Assembly: GCF_003003265.1 (NCBI RefSeq)
Contig: NZ_PVTL01000007.1
Span: forward strand, 62,001-126,000
From: Glaciihabitans tibetensis
Lineage (GTDB): Bacteria > Actinomycetota > Actinomycetes > Actinomycetales > Microbacteriaceae
Length of the DNA stretch: 64,000 nucleotides
Direction: 5' to 3'
In this document: in pieces, positions 44,470 to 53,433 of the stretch
How positions within the stretch are numbered: position 1 is the stretch's first letter
How the letters are laid out: every line of letters starts with the position of its first letter
The notes under the pieces: model-generated
The model's input: the letters and a program-made list of their open reading frames with translations, nothing else
What the model was told of the DNA's origin: nothing
Database searches by the model: none
Made by a program: the position numbers and the translations under genes

Positions 44470-45824
44470 CGATAGCGGGCCAGCGCGTCCGCGTCGCGCG
44501 CCGCGGTAGCGGCCCGTCGTGCCGCATCGAGGGCGTCGACCGGGTCGCTCGCCGCTTCCGCGAGCAGTAGCTGGCGTTCCGCCTCGGCCAGGCGGGTGCG
44601 CGCATCGACGTCGGTGTGAGTGCTCGCCATAAAGGTTTTGGCGACGGTGATCTCGCTGCGAGCGCCTACCAAGGCCCCGACCAGCGCCGTACGCGCGTGA
44701 GCCAGGCGTTGCTGTTGGTTGCGGGCCCCGGCAAGGGCGGTGTCGAGGGTCGACACGGCCGATCCGAGACGGCCGAGGTCGTGCACGGGATTGCGCGGAC
44801 CGCTCGGGGAGCCGGTTCCGGCGAGCACAAAGTCCACTTCTTCGATGGCGCGAAGAACCCGTGCGCCCGTCTCGGGGTCGGGGGCGGCGTCGCGCATCGC
44901 GCGAGACTCCACGAGGTCGGTGCGGGTCGCCTCCACCAGAGCGGACAACGCGGCCTCGGCCTGCCCCACCGATGTGTCACACGCTTCGATGGCGGAGAGG
45001 AGCCGGTCGGCGTCGCGGACGAGAGATGAAGCGGCGTCAAGCTCGGTCGTGACTGCCTCCGCATTGACGCCGCCGGGTGCAATACGGGTGGCGATGACAT
45101 CCGCTCGCCTGCCCGCCTCTGCCAGGTTCTGCTCCGCGTCGACCGCGTTCGTCTGCACCTCGGTAAGCAGCGCCGGGTCGTAGCGGGCCGCGAGTCGCTG
45201 CAGAGTCGCCGCACTCGCGGGCAGCCGAGCGCGTGTGTGCTCGATAGCGGCACGCAGGTCGAGCAGCCGGGTGGGGGAGTCTGCCTCCGAACGGCGAAGC
45301 GCGGTGAACTGGCGGGTGTGCTCATCGATTGCGCGCGTGGCGGACTCGCCGAGGGCGATGACGCGTTTCGTCCAGTCCCGGCGCTGCTGGTCGGTGTCTG
45401 GGTACGCGTCGTCGAGCTGCTGCTTGAGGCGGAACGCCTCGGCGACCTGGGCGCGGGCGTCGGTCACCGCCTCGGCGAACGCTCGGGTTCGCTCGGGTCC
45501 GAACTGCGCCACGGCGAACCCGACCTCATTCTCGGCTGATTGGACCGCGTCATCCGCTCGTACCAAAATCGCGCCAGCGTGCAGGGTGAGTTGCTCAATG
45601 CCGAGGGCAGCATTGGAGGGCGCAACTGGGGAGGAACCCGGCTGCGTGGTCGAGCGCTGGCGTCGGCGGAACAGCAGGGCGATGCCCACCACGAGCGCGA
45701 GCGCCAGTGCCAGTGCCAGCGTTCCGAATCCGACGGCGGCCCCACGCACGGCGTCGACAGCGGTGTGGACGCCTGCGCCGATGGCAGCCGAAGCGAGGCT
45801 CGAAACGGGCGGGAAGAGGGGCAT
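44466..45824 (-). CDS. Membrane-anchored coiled-coil protein
   Basis: 452 residues from ATG 45824. An N-terminal hydrophobic helix (about 30-50, FGTLALALALALVVGIALLF) is followed by RRRQR and then a long Ala/Arg/Glu-rich helical region with heptad character to the C-terminus (for example RTRAFAEAVTDARAQVAEAF). It looks like the coiled-coil C-terminal region of actinobacterial TPM-domain proteins, but the TPM domain is absent. Function is unknown. It is divergent from the helicase-like gene and convergent with the CHAP gene. Confidence 0.68.
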   Translation of the reverse strand: MPLFPPVSSLASAAIGAGVHTAVDAVRGAAVGFGTLALALALALVVGIALLFRRRQRSTTQPGSSPVAPSNAALGIEQLTLHAGAILVRADDAVQSAENEVGFAVAQFGPERTRAFAEAVTDARAQVAEAFRLKQQLDDAYPDTDQQRRDWTKRVIALGESATRAIDEHTRQFTALRRSEADSPTRLLDLRAAIEHTRARLPASAATLQRLAARYDPALLTEVQTNAVDAEQNLAEAGRRADVIATRIAPGGVNAEAVTTELDAASSLVRDADRLLSAIEACDTSVGQAEAALSALVEATRTDLVESRAMRDAAPDPETGARVLRAIEEVDFVLAGTGSPSGPRNPVHDLGRLGSAVSTLDTALAGARNQQQRLAHARTALVGALVGARSEITVAKTFMASTHTDVDARTRLAEAERQLLLAEAASDPVDALDAARRAATAARDADALARYR

Positions 45825-46060
45825 AATCCTGATTTTACGTGCGCTGATATGCGGGAAACCCGGCAAACCTCCCAGACATTGCCCGACTTCGGCTTTAAGG
45901 TTGGGGGGTGTGGCGTGCCGACAAAAATCATGACGAACTGTTCGTTGACGACGAACGGGTGCTCGCTGACCGCCCGGATGCGGGTCGACGAGGCGCCAAT
46001 CGTCGAGGCTCGGCGCCGCACTCGTTGAATCTGGGAGACCCATCATTCGAGGCAGGAAAC

Positions 46061-49000
46061 GTGGCTGAACCGATCTGGGCCGAATGGCGTGCGGAATTGG
46101 GGTCCGTTGGCGGCCCGTCTCCGCTGCTCCACTTTGTTGACAGCCCGCGCACCCGCATCGAGCTGAGTGCTACACATCCCGGGGGACTCGCGCAGTTCAT
46201 CACCGGCAAGACCACGTTGCTCTCCAACCTCATTCGCGATGAGGTCGCGCTTCGCACCGCACGCCTCGCGGCGGGAGCAATCGCGGCGAAGGGCCTGGAG
46301 CTCGTCACCGCGCGCGGCATCGACGCCGTGCATCTCGGCATCGGCATGGTGCACTGGCGCCACGAACACGTCGACTACGACGCGCCCCTGCTGCTGCGTC
46401 CGCTCGCCATCCGTCGCCACGGACGTGACTTCGAGGTCAAGCTGCGCGGCCACGCCTTCCTGAATCCCCAGCTGGCGCGCGCGCTCCGGGAGCACTTCGG
46501 CCTCGACCTTGACGCTGACGCCTTCGCCGCGCTGGCGGACGACGACGGAACGTTCAAGCCGAACCAGGTCATCGACCGGTTGCGCGGCCTGACCGACCAC
46601 CTTGATCGTTTCACCGTCCAACCCCGGCTGGTGGTTTCGTCGTTCGCCGACGTCGCCACGACAATGCGCGAGGACGCCCATAATCTCTCCCACACCGTTC
46701 TCGACGCGCTCGCGGGCAACGCCGCGGCACGCTGGACCCTGAGCGACGGCTACTCCCCGGCCGAAGCGCCGAACTCAGACGAGCGTCCGCCCCAGACCGA
46801 CACCCTGCTGCTCGACGCCGACGCCGAGCAGGAGAACATCGTCGCGCAGATCACGGCGGGCAACTCCGTTGTGGTGAAGACCCTGCCAGGCACCGGGGGA
46901 ACCCAGACCATTGTTAACGCGATCGGCAGTCTGGTCGCCCAGAACAAGCGGGTGCTCGTGGTCAGCGCGCGCCGCGCGTCGCTGCAGGGCATCGCGCACC
47001 GCCTCACTGACGTCGGCCTGCCGGGCCTCGCGGTGTCGCCGCGCAGTCTCCGCCGCGACCTGGTGCGGTCCATCTCCCGCAGCGAGAAGGCTGTGCAGCC
47101 GCAGATCGCCGAGGTGGATGAAGCGTTGGTGCGGTTGCGCAAGGTGCTGCTCGACTATCGCGGCGCCCTCGCAAAGCCCGACCCGGTGCTGGGCATCAGC
47201 GTGCTCGACTGCGTCACCGAACTCAGCAGGCTGGCTCTGCTGCCGAGCGCGCCGTCCACCACGGCCCGGCTCGGTCGCACCGCCGTGGAGGCGCTCGCGC
47301 GTGACCGCCGGCCCGCGGCGAAGACCATGGTCAGCGCCGCACGGCTGGGCGAGTTCCGCTACGGGCCCGGCGACTCACCCTGGTACGGAGCGAAGTTCGC
47401 GACCGGCGACGCCGCCGGTCGTGCACACGACATCGCCAAGCGCCTGCACGGCGACTCGCTGCCGCGCCTTCTCGAGCGCTCCCGCGAGCTCATCGAGAAC
47501 TCGCACATGCGCCCGTTCGAGACGATCAATGAGCTCGGCGTCTACCTCCGTCTTCTCATCGACCTGCGTGAGACCCTCGACAAGTTTCTCCCGGTGGTCT
47601 TCGACCGGTCGCTGAGCGAGCTCATCGCCGCGACAGGCTCCCGTAACCAGTCCCCGGACATGTCCGGCCCCAATCGCCGCCGCCTCAAGAAGCTGGCGCG
47701 CGAGTACGTGCGCCCCGGCGTGCACATCTCCGATCTGCACGAAGCGCTCGTACGCATCCAGCAGCAGCGCGTGCTCTGGCAGCGCTTCGCGGCGGAAGGC
47801 GTGCCGCCGCACGTGCCGGTGGGCATCGCGGATGTGCAGGTCGCACACCAGGTGGTCGTTCAGGATCTCGCGCAGCTCGACGAGCCACTCGGATCCCACA
47901 CCCGGGAGACGCAGCTCGCGTACCTCCGCATCCCGGAGTTGCTCGCCGCGGTCGAAGCGCTCGCCGCCGAGTCCGACGTGCTCAACAACCTGCAGGGCCG
48001 GATGGCGCTGATGGAGACCCTGCGTGGTCTCGAACTGACCCCTCTCATCCACGACCTCGCCTCCCGCCACATCCCGGACGAACAGGTCGAGGCAGAGCTG
48101 GAGCTGGCCTGGTGGCAGTCCGCGCTTGAGTCGCTGCTGTCCGCCGACCGGGCGCTTCTCGGGGCGAACACCCCGGTTCTCGACCGACTCGAGGCGGACT
48201 TCCGTCTCGTGGATGATGCACACGCCTCCGGCAGCGCGCAGCTGCTGTCCTGGCAGATCGCCGAGAACTGGAAGATCGGGCTGGTCGACTGGCCGGACGA
48301 GGCGAAGCTGCTCAAGAACTTGCTTCGCCGCGACCGCATCTCTGCCTTCGACCTGCAGACGACGGCACCGCACCTCTCCCGCGCGGTAGCCCCCGTCTGG
48401 CTGGCCTCGCCGTACGAGATTCCCTCGATTGCCGACACGATGCCATTCGACACGGTGATCCTGGTGGACGCCGGTGCAACGACCATCGCGGAGAACGTCG
48501 GCGCGATCCGCCGCGGGCGCCAGGTTGTCGCCTTCGGAGATCCCGTTACGCAGACCCCCGGTCCGTTCACGATCGCGATTACCGATCCCGACCGGCCGCA
48601 GAGCGCGGGTCCGGCAGCCGCAGGCGCTTCTCCCGCATCCGGTTCCAGGACGGCAGGGGCTTCTCGCGCGACCGACGCTGGAACCGACACCGGAACCGAC
48701 ACCGGTGCCGTCTTCGCCCTTGACGCGTTCGCCGAACCCGCTCGCGAGCTGACCCCCGACGAACTCCACGAGTACTCCGCGCTGGCCCAGCTGTCCGCGG
48801 TCCTGCCCACGCTGGCGCTGACGCGCAGCTATCGCGCGGGTGGCGAGGACCTCGCCGAGCTGGTCAACCGTCGTTTCTACGGCGGGCGCATCGAGTCCCT
48901 GCCCTGGGCGGGAAGCTTCCTCGGCCACGGCAGCCTGGCGCTCGACTACGTCGTCGACGGTCACGGCATGCCCGACCCGGACTCCGGTGCGGTCGAGAGC

Positions 49001-49858
49001 CCCGACGCCGAGGTGAAGCGTGCGGTCGAGTTGGTTCTCGACCACGCCCAGCACCGCCCCCACGAATCCCTGATGGTGATCACAGCCAGTGCACGCCACG
49101 CGGTGCGGGTCGAGCAGGCGGTCCTCACCGCCGTCAGCGGCAACGCAAAGCTCACCGAGTTCGTCATCGGCGATCGCGCGGAGCCCTTCACCGTCACCAC
49201 GATCGAACAGGCCGTGGCGCAGAGCCGCGACCGGGTGATCTTCTCGATCGGCTTCGGACGCACTCCGCACGGCAGGGTGCTCTCCAACTTCGGCGCACTC
49301 GGGGAGGCGGGCGGAGACCGACTGCTCGCCGTCGCCATGACCCGCGCCCGGCGTTCCATGGTGATCGTCTCCTGCTTTGAGCCAGACGACATCGAAGAGG
49401 GGCGCATGCAACACGGCGCCATCGCCCTCGCGGAGATCCTCGCCGAGGTGGGTGCGCGAGCCGCGCAGGTTCCGATTCCCGACGACAGCGACCCCATGCT
49501 GGTCGACCTCGCTCGCCGTCTCGAGCGCCGTGGGCTCAAGGTTGCCCTCGGCCACCGCGGCAAACTCGGCCTGGTCGCGGCGCACCTCGGCACCTGTGTC
49601 ACGATCGAAACTGACGCCGTGCTGCACCGCTCCAGCCTGCGCGAGTCGCTGCGGCTGCGTCCGGAGGTGCTGCGTCGCCTCGGCTGGCACTACCTGCGGG
49701 TGCACGCCTTCGAGCTCTTCAGCGACCCGGATGCCGTTGCCAGCCGCGTCGTCACCATGCTCGGCGCGGATCTTGATCCGATCACCGAGCCCATCACGAT
49801 CATCACGCAGCAGCAGCAGCAGCACGCCGAGCCGGCCGCCGAGCCGAACGGCGCATGA
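46061..49858 (+). CDS. Giant SF1-helicase/AAA-like protein with degenerate Walker motifs and VSR-like C-terminus
   Basis: 1265 residues from GTG 46061 (GGCAGGA upstream). The layout is that of large DNA2/UvrD-like helicases. A P-loop region lies at 275-283, TLPGTGGTQT, in which the essential Lys is Gly. A Walker B region near 800 reads DTVILVDAGA without the usual Asp-Glu pair. C-terminal helicase-like parts (TLALTRSYRAG, then LLAVAMTRARRSM) are preserved. The last 120 residues resemble a VSR/DUF559-type nuclease fold (CVTIETDAVLHRSSLRESLR, then RRLGWHYLRVHAFELFSDPD). ATP hydrolysis is doubtful. A small coupled gene follows. Confidence 0.82.
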   Translation: MAEPIWAEWRAELGSVGGPSPLLHFVDSPRTRIELSATHPGGLAQFITGKTTLLSNLIRDEVALRTARLAAGAIAAKGLELVTARGIDAVHLGIGMVHWRHEHVDYDAPLLLRPLAIRRHGRDFEVKLRGHAFLNPQLARALREHFGLDLDADAFAALADDDGTFKPNQVIDRLRGLTDHLDRFTVQPRLVVSSFADVATTMREDAHNLSHTVLDALAGNAAARWTLSDGYSPAEAPNSDERPPQTDTLLLDADAEQENIVAQITAGNSVVVKTLPGTGGTQTIVNAIGSLVAQNKRVLVVSARRASLQGIAHRLTDVGLPGLAVSPRSLRRDLVRSISRSEKAVQPQIAEVDEALVRLRKVLLDYRGALAKPDPVLGISVLDCVTELSRLALLPSAPSTTARLGRTAVEALARDRRPAAKTMVSAARLGEFRYGPGDSPWYGAKFATGDAAGRAHDIAKRLHGDSLPRLLERSRELIENSHMRPFETINELGVYLRLLIDLRETLDKFLPVVFDRSLSELIAATGSRNQSPDMSGPNRRRLKKLAREYVRPGVHISDLHEALVRIQQQRVLWQRFAAEGVPPHVPVGIADVQVAHQVVVQDLAQLDEPLGSHTRETQLAYLRIPELLAAVEALAAESDVLNNLQGRMALMETLRGLELTPLIHDLASRHIPDEQVEAELELAWWQSALESLLSADRALLGANTPVLDRLEADFRLVDDAHASGSAQLLSWQIAENWKIGLVDWPDEAKLLKNLLRRDRISAFDLQTTAPHLSRAVAPVWLASPYEIPSIADTMPFDTVILVDAGATTIAENVGAIRRGRQVVAFGDPVTQTPGPFTIAITDPDRPQSAGPAAAGASPASGSRTAGASRATDAGTDTGTDTGAVFALDAFAEPARELTPDELHEYSALAQLSAVLPTLALTRSYRAGGEDLAELVNRRFYGGRIESLPWAGSFLGHGSLALDYVVDGHGMPDPDSGAVESPDAEVKRAVELVLDHAQHRPHESLMVITASARHAVRVEQAVLTAVSGNAKLTEFVIGDRAEPFTVTTIEQAVAQSRDRVIFSIGFGRTPHGRVLSNFGALGEAGGDRLLAVAMTRARRSMVIVSCFEPDDIEEGRMQHGAIALAEILAEVGARAAQVPIPDDSDPMLVDLARRLERRGLKVALGHRGKLGLVAAHLGTCVTIETDAVLHRSSLRESLRLRPEVLRRLGWHYLRVHAFELFSDPDAVASRVVTMLGADLDPITEPITIITQQQQQHAEPAAEPNGA

Positions 49859-50091
49859 CCGACTCCGCGGGGGCTTCTTCTGATGACCGGGGTGCTGATG
49901 ACCGAGGGGCTGACGACCGAGGTGCTGAGGGCAGCGGGATGTCGCCGGTCCCCGTCATCCGCCGTCTGCACCGTCGCGCCACAACTGACCCCGCGCCCGG
50001 AAGTGACCCGCGCCCCGCGCCGGAACCGGCCCGGCACACCCTCACGGAGAACGACGATCGCTTGAAAGCGGAGAAGCCCCCGCACTACTGA
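49855..50091 (+). CDS. Small conserved protein coupled to the helicase-like gene
   Basis: 78 residues. ATG overlaps the helicase-like stop by 4 bp (ATGA). Residues 8-26 hold in-frame repeats (DDRGADDRGADDRGAEG). The C-terminus NDDRLKAEKPPHY is the part I recognise from small conserved Microbacteriaceae proteins; the rest is disordered. Function is unknown. Confidence 0.65.
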   Translation: MTDSAGASSDDRGADDRGADDRGAEGSGMSPVPVIRRLHRRATTDPAPGSDPRPAPEPARHTLTENDDRLKAEKPPHY

Positions 50092-50160
50092 ATGCGCAGC
50101 ATCCCGGCACGCGGGATTCTCGGCAGGTGGCCGCTCGGCACGCCCCGTTCTCGGAAACCG

Positions 50161-50210
50161 GCACCTCAGAGCACCGCAGAGCTCCTCGGAGCACCCCAGA
50201 GCACCTCAGG
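50161..50210. repeat. Tandem repeat, 10-bp unit, five copies
   Basis: Five contiguous decamers of the type GCACCTCAGA (50161, 50171, 50181, 50191, 50201), with one to three differences each, in the gap between two convergent genes. The 10-bp period equals about one helical turn. Confidence 0.85.
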
Positions 50211-50281
50211 GATCAGAAATGGTCGCTCAGATTTAAGCGAATCCGACGAAACCTGATACCTGAGCGGCTCGGAGGGTGCTC

Positions 50282-50716
50282 TTATTCGCGGTGCGACCCG
50301 CTGGAGGTCTTCGCGAGGAGGTCGCGGATCTCGGCAAGCAGCTCCAGCTCGGTCGGCGGGGTGTCTGCGGCGACCGCAGGAACTCCGGCCTCCTTTTTCT
50401 GGAACGCGCGCTTCTTCAGGTAGTTGATGGGGAGAATCAGAGCGAAATATACAACTGCCGCCACCAGCACAAACTGGATGACTGCAGCGATTACCGCGCC
50501 GAAGAGGATCTTCGCGGAGCCGTCGTCGGTGGTCGGAATCGTGACGACGAGCGCGGTGGAGAGTGACTCCGCGTTGAACAAGGCGCCGATCGCCGGGTTG
50601 AGTACTCCGGCGACGATGGCGGTGACGATCGCTGAGAACGCGGTGCCGATGACTACCGCTACGGCAAGGTCGATGACGTTTCCGCGGAGGATGAACTCCT
50701 TGAAGCCTTTCAGCAT
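50282..50716 (-). CDS. mscL: Large-conductance mechanosensitive channel
   Basis: 144 residues. MLKGFKEFILRGNVIDLAVA is the MscL N-terminal helix and pore-forming TM1 start; TM2 is at about 74-98 (AVIAAVIQFVLVAAVVYFAL), followed by the C-terminal helix (ELELLAEIRDLLAK). It opens under membrane tension to release solutes in osmotic downshock. The longer upstream frame is the antisense of the zinc-ribbon gene and is rejected. It is in the same direction as the zinc-ribbon gene, 10 bp downstream. Confidence 0.97.
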   Translation of the reverse strand: MLKGFKEFILRGNVIDLAVAVVIGTAFSAIVTAIVAGVLNPAIGALFNAESLSTALVVTIPTTDDGSAKILFGAVIAAVIQFVLVAAVVYFALILPINYLKKRAFQKKEAGVPAVAADTPPTELELLAEIRDLLAKTSSGSHRE

Positions 50717-50726
50717 GGGGGTCTCC

Positions 50727-51158
50727 TTAGGAACTTGAGGTGGTGGAGGCGCTGGACGAGCTGCTTCCGGACGAGCTGCTTCCGGACGAGCTGCCACCGG
50801 ACGAGCCGCTTCCAGACGAACCGCTTCCCGACGAGCTCCCGTTCGAACCCGACGTGCTCGCCGCGGCGGGCTTGCTCTCGGACTTCTTGTCCGAGGAAGA
50901 GGACCCCGAAGAAGAGGACCCCGAGGAAGAGGACCCCGAGTCCGACGATGAGCTCGACGGGCGGTCCGAGCTGCTCTTGGTGGCACGGGAGTCGTTGCGG
51001 TAGAAACCCGAGCCCTTGAACGTAACGCCGACCGCGCTGAACAGCTTGCGCAGCTTGCCGCCGCACTTCGGGCACTCCGTGAGCGAGTCGTCGGTGAATG
51101 CCTGCTGGATGTCGAATGCGGTGCCGCATTCCGTGCACCGGTAGGAGTAAGTGGGCAA
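50727..51158 (-). CDS. FmdB-family zinc-ribbon protein with long Ser/Gly tail
   Basis: 143 residues. Residues 1-52 form the FmdB regulatory zinc ribbon (PTYSYRCTECGTAFD, then TECPKCGGKLRKLF), with two CxxC pairs. The C-terminal 80 residues are almost only Ser, Gly and Thr, interrupted by DKKSESKP. This tail length and composition is unusual and probably disordered and repeat-generated. The role of FmdB proteins in bacteria outside formamidase operons is unknown. Between 5-FTHF cyclo-ligase and mscL on the same strand, a usual Microbacteriaceae order. Confidence 0.88.
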   Translation of the reverse strand: MPTYSYRCTECGTAFDIQQAFTDDSLTECPKCGGKLRKLFSAVGVTFKGSGFYRNDSRATKSSSDRPSSSSSDSGSSSSGSSSSGSSSSDKKSESKPAAASTSGSNGSSSGSGSSGSGSSGGSSSGSSSSGSSSSSASTTSSS

Positions 51159-51219
51159 GGCAGTTCGTTCCTCTGAATCATGCGTAGATAGTGCGCAGGG
51201 ATGGTGCGGTGGAAGCTGC

Positions 51220-51816
51220 CTAACGGGCGAACGTCACCACAGAGCTGGGCGTGACCACACCATTGACTTTCTGGTCGTGCACCTCGCTGGGCACCGTGTC
51301 GACGAGCTCATGGTCGAATATCACAGCATAGACGGGTGGGCAGCGTTCCATCGATCCGAGGGTCTTGTCGAAGTATCCCCGACCCCACCCCATTCTCATG
51401 CCCGTGCGGTCGACGGATGCCGCGGGCACGATGATCAGGTCGACATCATTGATCGCGATCGGCCCGAGAAGCTCGCTCGTGGGGGTCGGCATGCCGAGAC
51501 CGTCCCGACCTTCGTCATCCACCTCATCACTCGGGTTGAACGGCGCCCAGTCGAGTAGGCCGTCGAGGCGCGAAATAGGAAGGAGCACACGGATGCCACG
51601 GGCCGCAGCCCAGGCCAAAAAGTCCCGCGTGTTCGGCTCGTTCGGAGTCGACAGATATGCGGCGATATAGCTGATTCCCGGCGCCGACGCCAAGGTTTGC
51701 AGATTGTGGGTGAGTGCGGTCGCCGCGGTCTCCCGTTCGGTGGCCGTCATGGTCTGACGGCGCTCGCGGAGCTCGGCTCGCAGGGCCCTTTTTTGGTGCC
51801 CGACCTCGTCGTTCAT
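51220..51816 (-). CDS. 5-formyltetrahydrofolate cyclo-ligase
   Basis: 198 residues from ATG 51816. The start QKRALRAELRERRQTM and the ATP/Mg site GMRMGWGRGYFDKTLG are diagnostic of the family. It converts 5-formyl-THF to 5,10-methenyl-THF with ATP. The longer frame upstream is rejected. Divergent from galU, with 39 bp between starts. Confidence 0.95.
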   Translation of the reverse strand: MNDEVGHQKRALRAELRERRQTMTATERETAATALTHNLQTLASAPGISYIAAYLSTPNEPNTRDFLAWAAARGIRVLLPISRLDGLLDWAPFNPSDEVDDEGRDGLGMPTPTSELLGPIAINDVDLIIVPAASVDRTGMRMGWGRGYFDKTLGSMERCPPVYAVIFDHELVDTVPSEVHDQKVNGVVTPSSVVTFAR

Positions 51817-51855
51817 TCCGCAATCATACGAGCAGATCACCGATAGCCTGTTGCT

Positions 51856-52746
51856 ATGAGCACACACATAACCAAGGCAGTCATTCCTGCAGCGGGGCTT
51901 GGTACGCGCTTTCTTCCGGCGACCAAGGCCATGCCGAAAGAAATGTTGCCCGTCGTCGACAAGCCGGCCATCCAGTACGTCGTTGAGGAAGCCGTTACCG
52001 CGGGCCTCACCGACGTCCTCATGATCACCGGGCGGAACAAAAACGCCCTAGAGAATCACTTTGACCGCGTGGGGGAACTGGAAGCTACGCTTCTGGCCAA
52101 GGGCGACAAAGAGAAGCTCGCCAAGGTGAACTTTTCGACAGAACTCGCCGACATGCACTACGTGCGTCAGGGCGACCCCAAGGGTCTTGGGCACGCGGTT
52201 CTGCGCGCCAAGATGCACGTGGGCAACGAGCCGTTCGCCGTACTCCTCGGTGACGACATCATCGACGACCGTGATGTGCTGCTGTCGCGCATGATCCAGG
52301 TGCAGCTCGAGCGCGGAGCGACGATCGTCGCCCTGCTCGAGGTCGCCCCCGAGGCCGCGCACCTCTACGGTGTGGCCACGATCGAGGCGACTGAAGAAGA
52401 AGATGTGGTGCGCATCACCGGTCTGGTGGAGAAGCCCGCTCCCGGAACGCAGCCGTCCAACTTCGCGATCATCGGTCGCTACGTTCTGCAGCCGGAGGTA
52501 TTCGAGGTGCTCGAGCACACTCCGCCCGGAAAGGGTGGAGAGATCCAGCTGACTGACGCACTCCAGACTCTCGCGGAAAACGACATCGCCGGGGGCGTGT
52601 TCGGTGTCGTATTCCGCGGTCGTCGCTACGACACGGGCGATCGCCTCGACTACATCAAGGCCATCGTTCAGCTTGCGGTCGACCGCGAAGACCTCGGTCC
52701 GGACCTTCGTCCGTGGCTGAAGGACTTCGTCACCACTCTGGAGTAA
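51856..52746 (+). CDS. galU: UTP-glucose-1-phosphate uridylyltransferase
   Basis: 296 residues. N-terminal KAVIPAAGLGTRFLPATKAM and PKEMLPVVDKPAIQYVVEEA are the signature of GalU. It makes UDP-glucose for envelope glycans and storage sugars. The C-terminal LTDALQTLA and GRRYDTGDRLDYIKA are also conserved. The acetyltransferase gene follows 11 bp after the stop, so they form an operon. Confidence 0.97.
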   Translation: MSTHITKAVIPAAGLGTRFLPATKAMPKEMLPVVDKPAIQYVVEEAVTAGLTDVLMITGRNKNALENHFDRVGELEATLLAKGDKEKLAKVNFSTELADMHYVRQGDPKGLGHAVLRAKMHVGNEPFAVLLGDDIIDDRDVLLSRMIQVQLERGATIVALLEVAPEAAHLYGVATIEATEEEDVVRITGLVEKPAPGTQPSNFAIIGRYVLQPEVFEVLEHTPPGKGGEIQLTDALQTLAENDIAGGVFGVVFRGRRYDTGDRLDYIKAIVQLAVDREDLGPDLRPWLKDFVTTLE

Positions 52747-52757
52747 CGAGAGTAACC

Positions 52758-53420
52758 ATGGCCACAACCATCCCCACGCACACCGAAGGTGCCGTCACCA
52801 TTCGGCCCATCCGGCTGCGCGATACTCGCTCTCTCGAACGGGAGCTCGTAGACAACCGGGGATGGTTGCGCAAATGGGAAGCAACCAATCCGCACGGCCC
52901 ACTCAGTTTTGACGTACGGGGGAGCATCCGGAGCCTGCAGGCCAACGCGCGTGCAGGCCACGGACTCCCGTACGTCATTGAGTACAACGGCGAGCTCGCC
53001 GGACAACTGAACGTGTCCTCCATCAGCTATGGTTCGCTCAGCTCCGCCACCATCGGCTACTGGGTGGGGGAGCGCTTTGCCGGCCACAATGTGACTCCCA
53101 CGGCGGTCGCCATGGCGACCGATCACTGCTTCTTCGGCCTCGGCCTGCACCGCATGGAAATCTGCATCCGCCCAGAGAACGCGCCGAGTCTTCGCGTGGT
53201 CGAGAAGCTGGGCTTCCGCTATGAGGGACTGCGCCGCCGCTACATCCACATCAACGGCGACTGGCGCGACCACTTCTGCTTCGCGCTCACCGTCGATGAG
53301 CTCCCGCAGGGCGTACTGCGGCGCTGGCTCGACGGCAAGGCCCCGATCGGCAACGCCGAGGTGCCCGCGGTGGACCGCACCCGGGCAATGACCCCGCTCA
53401 CCGTCAGCTCCCGGCCGTAG
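52758..53420 (+). CDS. RimJ/RimL-type GNAT N-acetyltransferase
   Basis: 220 residues from ATG 52758. The GNAT fold of the RimJ type shows GAVTIRPIRLRDTRSLEREL, NGELAGQLNVSSISYGSLSS, IGYWVGERFAGHNV and the terminal LGFRYEGLRRRYIHINGDW. It acetylates N-termini of proteins in related enzymes; the substrate here is unknown. In Microbacteriaceae this gene commonly follows galU. ATG 52758 is used instead of the upstream in-frame start inside galU. Confidence 0.9.
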   Translation: MATTIPTHTEGAVTIRPIRLRDTRSLERELVDNRGWLRKWEATNPHGPLSFDVRGSIRSLQANARAGHGLPYVIEYNGELAGQLNVSSISYGSLSSATIGYWVGERFAGHNVTPTAVAMATDHCFFGLGLHRMEICIRPENAPSLRVVEKLGFRYEGLRRRYIHINGDWRDHFCFALTVDELPQGVLRRWLDGKAPIGNAEVPAVDRTRAMTPLTVSSRP

Positions 53421-53433
53421 CCCAGCAGCGCCG

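Noticed and set aside
47375..49825. 816-aa antisense frame across the helicase-like gene
   Set aside because: Shadow of the codon-biased gene on the plus strand; His/Arg/Asp-rich composition and no known domain.
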